Assembly: GCA_029783825.1 (NCBI GenBank)
Contig: JAREIK010003007.1
Location: forward strand, 1,159,936 to 1,223,935
Reading direction: 5' to 3'
From: Sapria himalayana
Lineage: Eukaryota > Streptophyta > Magnoliopsida > Malpighiales > Rafflesiaceae
DNA length: 64,000 nucleotides
Within the stretch, counting starts at the first letter, position 1; the number at the start of each line of letters is the position of its first letter. The notes beneath the pieces are model-generated. The model ran no database searches and was not told the origin of the DNA. It worked only from the letters and a program-made list of their open reading frames with translations. Below are positions 10,721 through 25,299 of this stretch, one piece after another. The position numbers and the translations under genes are program-made.

Positions 10721-13700
10721 TATCTATTTATTTATCTATCTTTCTATCTATCTATCTTTATATCTATCTATATGTATTTCTGTATTTCTATCTATCAATC
10801 ATTCTATCTATCTATGTATCTGTGTATCTTCCTATCTATCTATCAATATTTATGTTAATCAATCAATCAATCAATCTGCTTATCTATATTTATATATATC
10901 TATCAATTTGTAAATCAATCTATATGTCTATCTATCTATCATTTTATCTGTGTATTTGTTGATTTGTGTCTCAATTTATCTATCTATCTATGTGTCTATC
11001 TAACTTTTTATTTTTATGTCTATGTATTTATTTGTCTATCTTTCTATCTATTTATTTATTTATAATCAGATGTATTTATCTGTATATCTATCTATTATCT
11101 ATCTTTCTATCTATCCATCTTTCTATTTGTCTTTCATGTATTTCTTTATATTTTTTTATCTATTTTTCTATGAATCTATCTATCTATCTATCAGTTTGTT
11201 TGTCTGTTAAACTATCTATCTGTCTATTTGTCTATATATCAATCTTACTAATTGTAGCTTTATTTATCTGTCTAACTATCTATGTATATATATATCTATC
11301 TGTATATTTGTCAAACTATCTTTCTGTAAATCAATCAATTTATTAATTTATCAACTATCTATCTATTTTCCTATTTGTCTATTTGTCTATTTGTCAATCT
11401 ACCAATTTCTATATCTATCTATTTGTATATCTATCAATCTAACTATCGATTTATTATTTTATCTATCTATATATCTATCAATCTATATATCTATGTATAT
11501 ATATGTGTGTCTATCTATATATTTTTCTAACTGTCTATATGTCTATCTTTCTATACGTCTACATTTCATTATATCCATCTGTCTATCTATCATCTCTATA
11601 TCTATATGTTAATCTATCTATCTATATATCTATCTTTGTTTCTCTCTATCTTTCTATATATATGTCTATCTTTCGATCTATCTATATGTCTACCTATATA
11701 TATGTCTATTTATTAATCTATCTATTTTTCTATCAGTATGTATATCTATTTATTTGAATTTATTTATTTCTATCTTTTATCTATATATCTATCTATCTAT
11801 CTAAGTGTATATTTATCTATCTATATTTATGTCTCTTTATATTTTTTCCTTTTTGTCGAGGCATTTATCTATATAACTATCTTTTTGTCTATCAGTAAAT
11901 CTATCTATCTTTATATGTATCTGTCTGTCTAATAGTCTATCTATCTATCTAATTATCTATATATCTATATGTTTATCTATTTGTTTATCTATCTATCTTT
12001 CTATATATAAATATATATATATATTTATTTTATTTATATTTATATATATCTATCTATCTATTTGTCTATTTGCCTATTTGTGTGCGTGCGTGTGTGTGTG
12101 TGTATCTATACATCTATATTTATATCTATTTACTTGTCTATCTATCTATCTGTCTATTTGTTTATCTGTCTAACTAAACCATATGATTTTTTTCTATCTA
12201 TACATCTATCTATCAATGTATCCGCCTATCCATATATCTATCTAACTATCAATGTATTTTTTTTTATCTATCAATCTTTTGGTGTATCTATCTATATATT
12301 TTTATATTTTTCTATCGATCTATCTATATGTTTATCTATCTTTTTGTTTATTTATCTATCTTCGATCTCTCTATATTTCTATCTATCTTATTGTTTAATT
12401 GTATTTTTGAGTATTAGTCATTCATTAAATATGTATATCTATCTATATATCTACCTATGTATTTATCTATCCATAATTATATTTATCAATCTAACTATCC
12501 AAATGTTTTTCTATCTATCTAACTATATTTGTAACTATCAAACTATCTTGATATCTATTAAAGTGTCTATCTTTTAATCTATATATCTATTTAATTTTCT
12601 AAATATTTTTCTATGTATTAGAATATCAGTGAATCTATATATTTGTGTATCTTTTATATATCTATGTACTATCAATCAATCAATCCATCTATCTATCTAT
12701 CTTTTATATATCTATCTATCTATCTATATATTTGTCTTAATTATATCTCTAACTACCTATTTGTCTATCAATCTATTAGTCTTTCAATCAACCTGTCTAT
12801 CTATCTGTCTGTATATTTATCTATCTGTTTATGTAACTAACTTTCTATTTGTCAAACTATCTATATGTCAATTATTAATCTATGTATATGTCTATACATC
12901 TATCAATTTTTATAACTATCTAACTATTTATCTATTTATATGTCTATCTATCTATATTTATATGTGTCTTTCTTTATATTAGTCTATCTATCTATCTATA
13001 TTATTGTTAATCTATTTATCTATATATTTATTTTTCTGTCTATCTATATATCTATCTATCTGTCTAATTGTCTATCTAGCTCGTTATCTATCTGTCTATC
13101 TATCTCTTTTGTCTATCAGTCTATTTATCTATCTATCTAACTATCTGTCTATCTGTATATTTGAATATATGTATATCTATCTATCTATATATTTGTCTAT
13201 CAATATATATTTGTCTATCTCACAATCTATATATCTAGCTATCTATCTTTCTATCTAACTATCTATAAATCTATCTTTCTATTTGTTTATCTTTATATTT
13301 ATATATTTCTCTATTTATCTATCTCTCTATCTACTTATATATCTATTTGTCTATCTGTATGTCTTTCTCTATTTCTATCTATCAATCTATCTCTATCTAT
13401 ATGTCTACGTTTCTATGTTTCTATGTGTCTATTTGTCTATGTCTCTATATGTCAATGTGTCTATGTGTTATAGTGTCTATGTGTCTATGTATCTATGTAT
13501 TTATCTATCAATCTATCTATACAATTGTCAATCTATATATCTATCTGTTTATCTATCTATCTATCTATCTACCTATCTATCTATTTGTCCATTTGTATAT
13601 CTGTCTATGTTTCTAATTATCTTTCGATCTACATGTTTATATATCTATTTATTTATTTATTTTACTATCTATCTATATCTTTCTATTTGTCTATCTGTCT

Positions 13701-14803
13701 ATTTGTCTCTCTATCTAGGTTTGCATCTGTTGATTTATCTATCTGTCTATTAGTCTATCTGTCTATCTATTAAATTGTCTATCTATCTATCTTTCAATCT
13801 GTCTTTTCACTATCTTTGTATTCATCTATTAAACTATCTATCTATCTATTTATCAATCTATATATCTATATGTCTATCTATCTAACTTTTTATCTATATA
13901 TCTATCTTTCTATCTTTCTTTTTATTTGTCTATATGTGTCTATATATATATATATATATTAATATATAAGTCTATTAGACTATGTAGTAATTTATCTATC
14001 TATCTATCTATTGATCAATCAATCTATCTGTCTAATTATTTATTTGTTTATCTATCTATAGTTAATCTTATTATCTTTCTATGAATTTACTATCTATCTA
14101 TCTATTTATCTATCTGACTATCTATTTATCTGTGTATCTATTTATCTATCTATATGTCTATCTAAATATCTATCTATATGTCTACCTATCTAATTGTATA
14201 TATGTCTATATGTCAATCTATCTATCTATGTAACTATCTATTTGTCTAACTATCTAACCATCTAACTATCTAACTATCTTTTTTTCTATAAGTCTTTCGG
14301 TCTATTAGTCATTCTACCTATATATATATATATATATATCTATTAGTCTATCTAATTGTCTATTTGTATATATCTATCTATTTATCTATTTAACTATCAA
14401 ATTATCTATTAGTCTATCAGTTTATAAGCCTTCTTGTCTATTTATTTATCTATCTATATTTATATTTTTCTATCTATCTATCTATCTATTAGTCTATCTA
14501 TCTATCTATTTGTCTATCTATCTATCTATCTATTTGTCTATCTATCTATCTATTTATATACATATCTATCTATCTATTTATCTGACTAACGGACTATTTG
14601 TCCAATAGACTTTCTGACTATTTGTCGATCATGTTATATGTCTATCTATGTATTTTCTATATGTCTATTTGTCTATCTATCTATCTATCTATCTATTTAT
14701 CTGTGTCTAACAATCTATCTGTCTATCTGGATATATATCTTTATATCTAACAATCTAACTATATATTTTTTATCAGTCTAATAGTCTATCTATCTATCTA
14801 TCT

Positions 14804-14806
<3 letters not shown>

Positions 14807-14880
<74 letters not shown>
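14807..14880. repeat. (TA)18 followed by (TG)19
   Basis: Pure TA from 14807 to 14842, then pure TG to 14880. It lies within the TATC array. Confidence 0.97.
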
Positions 14881-14883
<3 letters not shown>

Positions 14884-17739
14884 ATGTGTATATCTATCTT
14901 ATTTTCTCTCTATCTATTTGTATATCTATCTATCTATCTTTATATATATCTATCTATTTATATATCTATTTTTCAATCTATATATCTATTGTAGATATAT
15001 CTATCTACCTGTCTATATATCTATGTATTTGTCTATATGTCAATCTTTCTATCTCTCTATCTACCTTTATGTTTATCAGTCTATAAGTGTATCTGTCTAT
15101 ATATCTATTAATCTATCTAACAAATTATCAATATGTCTATTTGTCTATATGTCTATCTATTTATCTATCTGTAAATCTATCTATCTATATTTCTATCTAT
15201 ATGTTTATCTATCTATCTATCAATATGTTTATCTATATATCTATCTATCAGCCTATCTATCTATAAGTCTATCTATCTATTTATCTATTTATCTATTTAT
15301 CTATATGTATATCTATCAATCTATATAACTATCCAACTTTTTTTCATTCTATCTATCTATCTATCAAACTATCAAACTCTCTTTCTATCTTTCAGTATAT
15401 GAGTCAATCTGTCTATATATATAAATATCCTTCTGACAATCTCTATATGTATCAATTTGTCTGTCTGTCTATCTATCTATCTGTCTATCTACCCTTCTAT
15501 CCAGGAATCTATTTATCTTTATGTCTATCTATCTTTCTATTTATTTATCTATCTATCTTAATATCTTTCTATCTATCTATGTGTCTATCTATCTATCTAT
15601 CTATTATTATATGTATCTATATATTTATCAATCTATCTATCTATCAATTTGTCTATCTATCTATTTGTCTACTATCTATCCGTCAATCAATCTATCTATC
15701 TATATATCTCTTTCACTTTATCTATCTTTTTGTATATCAGTCTATAAGTCAATGTGTCTATCTTTCTATCTATCTGTCAATCTCTCTATGTTTTTATATG
15801 TCTTTTTGCCTAACTACTAATATGTCTATATTTTTATTTATATATCAATAAATCTATTTATCTATCTATCTATATATTTGTCAATATGTATAACTTTCTA
15901 TTTTATTATTTTTTATTTGTCTATAAATATATTTTTCTATCAATAAATCTAATAATCTATAAATTTATCTATATGTTTATCTTTATATCTGAATATTTCA
16001 CTAAATAACTAAAAATTTATTTGTTTATCTATCCATCTACCTATTTATCTATCTGCCTAACTATTTAACTATCTTTTTAACCTTTCAGTCCATTAGTCTC
16101 TCTATCTCTATATCTATCTATATAAGTATTTACATATTTATTTGAGTATCTGACTATCAAAAATTTATTTATATGTCTATATATCTATTTGTCAATCTAT
16201 CAGTCTATGTATGTATGTATCTATCTATCTATTTGTCTATCAATCTATATAACAATCAATCTTTCTTTCTTTATATCTATATGTGTATATGTCTATTTGT
16301 TTATTTATATATCTATAAATCTATATATATATATATATATATATATCTATCTATATGTCTATCTATATAACTATTTAATTGACTTTCTGTCTATCTATTT
16401 TATTATCTATCTATTTATTTATTTACGTGTCTATCTATCAAACTATCTAGCTGCCTATTAGTCTATTTGTCAAATTTTCTATCTAGTTTTTGTCTATTTA
16501 TTTTTATCTTTATGTGTCTATGTGTCTATCTATCTATTTATCTGTCTAATTTTTTATTTATCTATCTTTCTATCTTATGTTTATTTATCTATCTATTTTT
16601 CTATCTTTATATGTATCTATCTATCTATTTGTGTCTTTGTCTATCTATCTATGTTTCTATGTGTCTATCTAGCTATCTATTTGCCTAACTATGTATGTAT
16701 GTATCTATCTGCCTATTTGTCTCTATCATTTTGTATATCTATCTATCTATATATGTATATCTATTTCTATTTATATGTCTATTTGTCTATCTGTCTATAT
16801 ATCCATCTATTAATCTATTTTACTATCTTTCTTTCTTTCTTTCTATTTATATTTCTATATGCATATCTAACTAACTAACTATCTATCTATCTATATGTTT
16901 GTTATATGTTTACCTATCTATCTATTTATTTGTATATATGCCTATCTGTCAATTTATCTATTTATGTATCTATCTCTCGATCTATCTATCTATCTAACTT
17001 TCTAACTAGTTTCTATCTATCAATCTATTAATCTATCAACCAATCAATCTATCAATCTATCTATATATCTATATTTTTATCTATTTATATATCGATCTGT
17101 TTCTATCTATTTTTCTTACTATCTATATGTATATCTATCTTTATGTTTATTAGTCTATCAATTTATAAGTCTATTTTCCTATTAATTTATCTATCTGTCT
17201 ATTTTTCTATTTTTCTATCTATCTATGTATTTATCTACTTATCTTTCTAACTCTCTATCTGTCTATTACTATGTCTATCTATCTATATATCTATATTTCT
17301 AAATATCTATTTTCCTATCTATCTATATGTTTATTTATCTATCTTAATACCTATATATATGTCAATCTATCTTTCTATATTTTTATCCTCTATCTATCTT
17401 TCTGTCTATTAGTCTATCTGTCTAACTTTTGATATATTTTACTATCTATCTATTTATTTGTTAATCTATCTTTTTGTCTAACTATATATCTATCTATTTA
17501 TCTATCTTTTTGTCTATCTATCTATCTATTTATCTATATATTTTTCTATCTATCTAAGTGTCTAATATCTATCTCTAATTATGTATATTTGAGTATTTTT
17601 CTATTTGACTTTTTCTCTATCTATCTATTTGTATCTATCAGTCAATCAATCAATATATCTATCTACCTATTTATCTATCTATCTATATGTCTATCTATTT
17701 ATCTATCTATTTGTCTATATATTTATCAATATATTTTAA

Positions 17740-20180
17740 TAGTTGTATATTTGTATATATACATTTTGTATTTCAATCTATCTATCTGTCTGTCTATCTG
17801 TATATCTTTCTATCTATCTATCTTTATTCTATCTATCTATAAATCACCCTATCTACATATCTATCTATTTGTCTAGTTGTTTTTCTATCTATCTATTTAT
17901 CTATATTTCGATTTGTTTATCTATCTATCCAACTTTTTGTTTATATACCTATATTTCAATCTATTTATCTTTTAGTCTATCTACATATTTAACTATCTAA
18001 TTGTGTTTTTGTCTATAAATCTATAAGTCAATTTGTATATTTGTGTATGTATATAACTATCTCTCTAGCCATAAAATATAACTATCTGCATATCTATATA
18101 TTTTAATTTTTTTATATTTATCAATCAAACAATCTATCTATTTATTTAACTATCTATATATCTCTATAGCTATCTATTTATATCATTTTATCTATCGATC
18201 ATTCTATTTGTATATCTAATTATATAAGTATCTATCTATCTATCTATCTATCTATTTATTTATCTATCTCTCATCTATATGTCTATCTGTCTATATGTCT
18301 GTCTATCTATTAGCTTATCTACCCATCTATATAACTTTCTATTTTTCTATCTAACTATAAGTATATCTATTTGTCTCAATGTCTAACTATCTATCTATTT
18401 ATATGTCTATCTATTGATGTGTCTATCTATCTATCTCTCTAACTATCTAATTGTCTTTCTATCTATGAATTTATCTATCTATCTATTTATCTGTCTATCA
18501 AACTATCTATCTATCTATATACCAATCTATCTATCTATCTATTTGTCTATCTAGATATCTGTCTATCTATCTAATGATCTATCTGACAATCTAATTTTCT
18601 GTCTATATGTCTATGTAATTATCTATATATTTGCTTATTTATGTTTTTGGTTATCTCTCTATCTAACGAACTAACTATCTATCTATATATCAAGATGTCT
18701 ATATGTCTATTTATCTATCTGTCTATCTTTTTATCTTCATATCTATGGATATGTCTATCATTATATCTGTCGATCAATCTATCTATCCTATTTATCTATC
18801 AAATTTTCTTTATATCTATATAATTTTCTATCTGTCTATCTATCTATCTATTTATCTATCTAATTATATTACTATCTATCTAACTATCTATTTATATATG
18901 TTTGTATGTATCTTTATATTTATCTATTTATTTATATATTTGTCTATATATTTTATTATCTGTCTATTTTACTATATGTATATTTGTATATATGCTTTTT
19001 GTATTTCTATCTATCTATCTTTTTTTTCAATTAATCTATTTGTCTATCTATCCATCCCTCTATCTATCTTTCTTTATATCTATCTTTCAATCAATCTGTC
19101 TATCTATATATCTATTTGTTTAGTTGTTTATCTATCTATCTATTTATCTATATTTTTATATCTTTATCTATCTATCTAACATTTTGTTTATATTCCTATA
19201 TGTCGATCTATTTATCTTTTAGGCTATCTTCCTCTTTAACTGTCCAATTGTGTTTTGTCTATCTATCTATAAGTTAATCTATATATCTATGTATGTATAT
19301 ATCTATCTATCTATCTATCTATTCATTGATCATACTATATGCTTATCTATATATTTTCATTTTTTTCTATTTATCAATCTATCTATATATCTATTTATCT
19401 AACTATCTATGTGCTTAACTATCTATATAACAATCTATCAATCAATTTATATCAGTTTATCTATCAATCTTTCTATTTGGATATCTATTTATCTATGTAT
19501 CTATCTATCATTCAATCTATTTGTCTATCTATCTATTTATCTATTTATGTATCTATATATTTGCCTAACTATCAACTATCTAGCTATTTATATACCTATC
19601 AATCGATTTGTCTATCTATCTATCTCTCTAACTGTCTAATTGTCTTTCTATCTATAAGTTTATCTATCTAACTAACTATCTATATATCTATATACCTATC
19701 TATCTATCTATTTGACAATAAAGATATCTATTTATCAATCAATCTTTCTATCTTTCTATCTAACTATCTATTTTTCTATCTATATGTCTATGTAATTATC
19801 TACTTATCTACTTATTTATCTTTTTATTTATCTCTCTATCTGACTATTTGTCAATCTATCTATATGTCAATATGCCAATATATCTAGCTGTCTATCTGTC
19901 TCTCTGTCTATCTGCATATCTTCATATCTATGGATTTGTCTATCATTCTATCTATCTATCTATCAGTCTATCTATCTATTTATCTATCAAATTGTCTATC
20001 TATCTATCTGTCTATCTATATATCTGTCTATCTATCTATCTATTTTTATTTTTATCTTTCTATCTATATATTTATATATGTTTGTATGTATCTTTCTATA
20101 TATCTATTTACATATCTTTCTATCTACATATCTATCTATTTGTCTATCTATCTAACTAACATTTGTCTATCTATGTATCT
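17740..20180. repeat. About 1.2-kb tandem segmental duplication within the TATC array
   Basis: Landmarks recur in order: TTTGTATATAT at 17750 and 18983, CCTATAT near 17948 and 19195, TTCATATCTATGGA at 18736 and 19921, TTTGTATGTATCTT at 18901 and 20081. Offsets run from about 1,180 to 1,250 bp. The copies have since drifted by substitutions and 4-bp slippage. Confidence 0.75.
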
Positions 20181-20269
20181 ATCTATCTTAATATTTATTT
20201 ATCTGTCTATCTATCTATTTGTCTATCTGTATATTTGTTTATCTACTTGTCTATCTATCTATTTTTTTT

Positions 20270-21448
20270 ATAAAATTTTATTTTATTAATAATAACCATC
20301 TCTTTTGGCAGAGGAATACCGTTAATACAAACTATCATCTACCCTTAGTCCTTTTACACCCGTTCTTCAAATAAAGATAAATTACATTTAACCAATCTAA
20401 TAAAGTGTAATTTTATTTGTGCTATGGCTATGTTATTCTATGTCTCTTATCATTACCTTTTTGTGCATGGAAGTATTCCTTCTGAATGCCAATGGCTATC
20501 TTTATGATGGTAGATAATCCATTGTCTTGCTTTCTCAATCTTTTGATGAGTATAATAAGCTTTATCTTGCTTCTTTCTATGTTTTTGTGCTTCTCTAGTG
20601 TCATGTGTCTTATAAATCTACATCTTTGATTCTCCCTCCAGCATTTTCTAGCTAGCTCAAGTCTTGAGTCATCTCGTGCCTTCTTTAATCTCTAGCTGAG
20701 TTTTTGTGCATTTCTATAAGCTGTCCTCCCAAGTGTTTATTGTTGATTGCTGTTAAATATATCCAGATTGACCATTCACCTGCAAGTTTTCTGTCCTGCA
20801 CAAGATCAATTGTATCATACACGTAATTGAACCCTTTATCTACCCTTCCCTGTACAAACCAAATTAGCAATTGGTTTGATACTTCAGGAACTGATCCATT
20901 GCTGTTCAGATTGTTTGAGGTGTTCTGGCTTCTTCCATCTTTTTTCTTTTCATTCATTCACTGTCTTCTTTAACTTTTACAGGCTACACCTATATATTAC
21001 AAACTTCCAGCAAACAACCAGAAACAAACCTCCAGCAACACCCATTTTAAAGAAATAGACTTCTAGCAACACACACTTAATAACACAGACTTCCATAAAA
21101 TATAGCACAGACTTCCAGCAACCAGACTCTATATAATACCAACTTCTAACAATATCATTTAAACAGAACTAGCCTTCCATTCAGTATAATTCACCGAGCT
21201 AAGGACTGAAGGTATGCAGATTCATTTGTACCTGCAGAACATACTACATATCTATACATCCATTACCTTTTCCCGAGCCAATCCCCTTATGTTATTTCAA
21301 ATTAGTTTCGGTTTCTTCTTTCATTTCTACCTGTAGAAAAAAAAACAGAAAAACCATGCATACAAAAGCCACTTACCTTTTCTCGATCACCCCTCAGGAC
21401 CAGGGTGATCCATTATACAGTCTTATTTGCCTATTTGAATGGCAAGTT
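20270..21448 (-). other. 3' UTR of the truncated LINE
   Basis: About 1.2 kb with no recognisable coding function. A 90-codon frame (20685-20957, minus) resembles nothing I know and lies inside the UTR. The end-proximal block around 20300-20370 (CCTTTTACACCCGTTCTTC and TCTCTTTTGGCAGAGGAATA on the plus strand) corresponds to the end of the 248-7579 element. Confidence 0.7.
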
Positions 21449-21866
21449 CTAATTAATATTTTTATTCTTTCTAATATAAGGAAAATCCTTACTATCAAGT
21501 TTTAATATTCTAGTAAATTTTTTTGGAAAACTATCTTCATTATAATCCTGATCACCTTTCTTTCTTTCCTCTTTAGCTAATATATCCGCTAATGCATTCG
21601 CTTCTCTGAAAATGTGCTTTATAGAAAAGTTTAGAAAGTTCATATCGTGTAGAATATCCTCTATGTCATCTTCATGCTTCAACATCTTTGTCTGCTTTGT
21701 TATTAAATTTACAACAATTTTCGAATCTATTTGAATATCTATATTTTTAATTTCTAATTTTCTACATAACTTAATTCCCTCTCTTAAAGCTAATATCTCA
21801 GCATGAACGGCCGAGGATGCTTGCATCTTTCTACTAAAGGCTAATATTAGCCCTCCTTTCGAATCT
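21449..21866 (-). pseudogene. LINE ORF2 C-terminal fragment: RNase H domain (RVT_3)
   Basis: About 139 residues are open to the stop at 21449. The fragment opens directly at the array junction with RDSKGGLILAFSRKMQASSA, continues through AEILALREGIKLC (catalytic Glu region), IQIDSKIVV (Asp) and IFREANALADILAKE (His/Arg-Asn-Ala-Asp block), and ends in DFPYIRKN. The last motif matches the DKMGFPYFRINK tail of the other LINE ORF2, so the natural C-terminus is present. The first catalytic Asp is missing with everything upstream. It is a dead fragment and is clearly diverged from the first LINE. Confidence 0.9.
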
Positions 21867-22432
21867 CTATCTATCTATTTATATATCTATATATCTATCA
21901 ATATATATATTTGTCTAACTATCTATATGTCTATCTGTATATTTTTTTATTTATATATCTAGCTATCAATCTATTTATCTATCAATTTATCTATCTATCT
22001 ATCAGTCTATCTGTCTATATATAAGTATATATATCTATTAATCTATATATCTGTCAATCTTTTATTCTATCTATCTATTTGTCTATCTTTTTATCTATCA
22101 ATCTATCTATGTGTCTATGGTTCTATGTGTCAATGAGTTTATATGTATATGTGTCTATGTTTCTATGTTACTATATATCTATCTGATATCTATATATTTA
22201 TTTTTCTTTCTTTCTTTCTTTCTATCTGTCTATATTATATCTATTTGCCAAAGTGTATATTTGTCTATGTATATTTGTGTATGTTTATATTTATATTTCT
22301 ATCTACGTGACTATGTGTATATCTATTAATTTTAATATATATCTATCTGTATATCTATCTATTTTTTGTTTTGTCTATTATGTATCTATCTTTTCATCTA
22401 TCTATCTATCTGTTTGTCTATCTATACATCTA

Positions 22433-22482
22433 TTTCTTTCAATCACTCTATTCATCTATTAGACTATTAGTCTATCTATCTA
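22433..22482. repeat. 50-bp block identical to 10433-10482
   Basis: TTTCTTTCAATCACTCTATT and the following 30 bases are the same at both places, exactly 12,000 bp apart. The match is too irregular to be pure TATC convergence, so it marks a duplication within the array. Confidence 0.8.
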
Positions 22483-22664
22483 ATTATCTATCTTTCTATA
22501 TGTCTATCAGTCTATTTTCTATTTATATATCTATTTTTTATCTTTCTATTTGTCTATTTCTATCTCTATTCATCTCTCTCTATTTATCTTTTATTATATA
22601 AATCTATTAGACTATGTGTCTATCTAACTATTTTCCATACTATCTATCTATCTATCTGTGTATA

Positions 22665-22860
22665 TATCAATCTGTGTAACTATCTATATGTTTATTTGTA
22701 TATCTATATATATAACAATATATCTATATATCTATGTTTCAATGTAACTGTCTATATGTCTATCAATCTGTGTAACTATCTATATGTTTATTTGTATATC
22801 TATATATATAACAATATATCTATATATCTATGTTTCAATGTAACTGTCTATATGTCTATC
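22665..22860. repeat. Exact 96-bp tandem duplication
   Basis: The unit beginning TATCAATCTGTGTAACTATC is repeated without any difference at an offset of 96 bp (24 tetranucleotides). It is the youngest visible amplification in the array. Confidence 0.93.
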
Positions 22861-25243
22861 TATCTTTATATATATTTGTGTATATATCTATCTATATATC
22901 TATTTATTTGTTTATCTATCAATCTACCTAACTATTTTTCTAACAATCTATCAATTCAGAAATTTCTCTATCTATTTATTTTATATCTAATTTTATGTCT
23001 ATCTTTCTTTCTATTTTTTTTTCTATGTATCTATCTATCTATCTGCCTGTCTATCTATCTGTGTTTCTATCTATTTGCCTATTTATATTTAAATCTATCT
23101 TTCTATTTGTCTATTTATTTATCTAACTTTCTATTTGTCAATCATTCCATTTATTTACCTATCTTTCTATTTGTCTATTGGCCTATCTATCTATCTATCT
23201 ATCTATGTGTCTATCTATCTATTTGTCTATATATCTATCAATGTATCTATCTATCTACATGTTTGTATATCTATTTATATGTCTATCTGTTTGTATATTT
23301 CTCTATCTATCTGCCTATTTGTATATCTATCTATCTTTGTATATGTCTATCAATTTATCTATCTTTTGCCTATATATTTATCTATGTATCTATCAATCTA
23401 TAGATCTATCTATCTTTCTAACACTATATTTATCTATCTATATTTCCTCCTATTTTTCTATTTTCCTTTTTTTTATCAATCTATCTGTATATCTATCTAT
23501 TTATTATTCAATCTATTTATCTATCTATTTATCTAAGATTCTATCTATATATTTATCTAAGATTCTATCTATCTATCTATATCTTTATATTTATCTATCT
23601 ATATGTCTTTTTGTCAATATATTTACCTATCTATTTGTCTATTTATTTATGTCTATATCTTTATTTTTCTTTTTGTCTATCTATCTATATGTCTATCTAT
23701 ATATCTATCTATTTGTCTATTTGTCTATTTTTCTATCTATCTATTTCTATATTTGTCTATCTATCTATTTATTTATTTGTATCTATCTATATGTTTTCCT
23801 ATTTATCTAAATATCGATATACCTATCCATCGTACTATCTATCTATTAGTCTAGTTGTCTAACTCTCTCTCTCTCTATCCATCTATTTGCCTATATATCT
23901 GTCTATTTATCTTTCTATCTATATGTCTATGTATCTATCTATCTATTTGTCTTTTTGACTATCTATCTCTTTATCTATCAACCTATCTATTTTTATATCG
24001 ATGTGTCTATTTGTCTATTTATCTATCTATCTTTCTATCAATCAATCTATCTATTTATCTATATGTCTAACTATCAATATATCTATCTATCTATTTGTCT
24101 ATATTTTTTATCTATCTATCTGTGTATATTTCTTTATATATATATCTATTTATTTTTCTATCTATCTATCTATATATAAATCTATATGTATATCTATCTA
24201 TCTGTCTATATATCTTACACTCTTTTTGTCGATCTATCTCTCTATCTATCTATCTATCTATCTCTTTATCAATGTATATATTAATCTATATAACTATCTA
24301 TTAATCTATCTTTCTATGTGCCTACTACCTAATTGTGTACCTATTTTACTACCCTCCTAACTACTTGCCTATCTTTCTATGTATCTATCAATCTGTCTTT
24401 ATATTTATCTATCTAGTAATCTATCTGTTTGTCTTATTATTTATCTGTCTATCTGTCTATCAGTGAGTTTGTTTGTCTTATCTATCTATCTATCTCTAAT
24501 TCTATCTATCTATTTGTCTATCTATTTGTATAACTACTTGTATAACTATCTATCTAATATCTGCCAATCTATTTTTCTATCTATTTATTTATCTATCTGA
24601 CGATATATTTGTTTATCTATCTATCTTTCTTTCTTTCTTTTTCTATCTTTTTATCTATCTATCTATCTATCTATTTATCTATCTGTCAATCTATTTGTAT
24701 GTATGTATATTTATCAATTATTTATCTAACTATTTGTATATTTATCAATCTATGTATAAATCTATCTATCTATTTATCATTCTGTCAATCTTTCTATCTA
24801 TCCTTCTTTTTATCTATTAATCTATTTATCAATTTTTATAACAATCTATTTTTCAATTTATATATTAAACTATCAATCAATCAGTCAATCAGTCAATCAA
24901 TCTGTCTATTAATGTCTATATAAATTTTTCTATCAAAATATCTAAATGATATTTATATCTATCTATCTCCCTATCTTTCTTTCTTTCTATGTATCTATCA
25001 TCTATATTTCTATCTATCTATCTATATGCTTGTTTGTGTATCTATCTATATATCTTTCTAACTATCTATTTGTCTATCTATTTTTCTATCTATCTATCTA
25101 ACTATTTTCCTATTAATCTATCTATCTGTATGACTATCTAATGGTCTATCTATCTTTCTTTCTTTCTATCTATGAGTTTATATATCTTTCTATATATTTC
25201 TCTATCTATCTATCTATTTGTCTAATAATCTATCTCTCTATTT

Positions 25244-25246
<3 letters not shown>

Positions 25247-25295
<49 letters not shown>
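25247..25295. repeat. (TA)n microsatellite followed by a TC run
   Basis: About 24 TA units, then TCTCTCTCTCTATCTCTCTC. Confidence 0.96.

Positions 25296-25299
<4 letters not shown>

Larger units (their letters stand above)
7597..20261. repeat. TATC tetranucleotide array, 12.7 kb block
   Basis: Continuous diverged (TATC)n on the plus strand with TGTC, TTTC, TATT, AATC and TAAC variants, short TA/TG runs and local CTATGTGT patches (9720-9830, 13400-13500). No gene is present. All long open frames are the four-codon cycle Tyr-Leu-Ser-Ile read from the repeat. GATA tetranucleotide arrays are known in eukaryotic heterochromatin and on some sex chromosomes. Nothing in the sequence shows which applies here. 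Confidence 0.95.
20262..21866 (-). mobile_element. 5'-truncated LINE fragment (second LINE family)
   Basis: A minus-strand insertion in the array. It keeps the C-terminal part of RNase H and a 1.2-kb 3' UTR, ending in a T run on the plus strand at 20262-20269 (the poly-A of the element). Its last 100 or so bases resemble the 3' end of the LINE at 248-7579, but the rest of the UTR differs. The flanks share TCTATCTATCTATTT, which could be a target-site duplication but cannot be told from the array. Truncation in ORF2 is typical of aborted target-primed reverse transcription. Confidence 0.87.

Noticed and set aside
7670..20289. Dozens of overlapping frames of up to about 200 codons rich in Ile, Tyr, Leu and Ser
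   Set aside because: TATC read in any frame is the cycle Tyr-Leu-Ser-Ile with no stop, so long frames are expected in all three plus frames. They overlap each other and track the repeat only.
20685..20957. A 90-codon minus-strand frame in the truncated LINE
   Set aside because: It lies in the 3' UTR downstream of the RNase H stop and matches no family that I recognise.
20250..21880. TCTATCTATCTATTT on both sides of the truncated LINE as a definite target-site duplication
   Set aside because: The motif is the array unit itself, so a match of this length is expected without any duplication.
22665..22860. Possible CRISPR-like or phage-like direct repeats in the arrays
   Set aside because: Repeats are contiguous with no unique spacers, no cas genes are present, and the other content is plant transposons.
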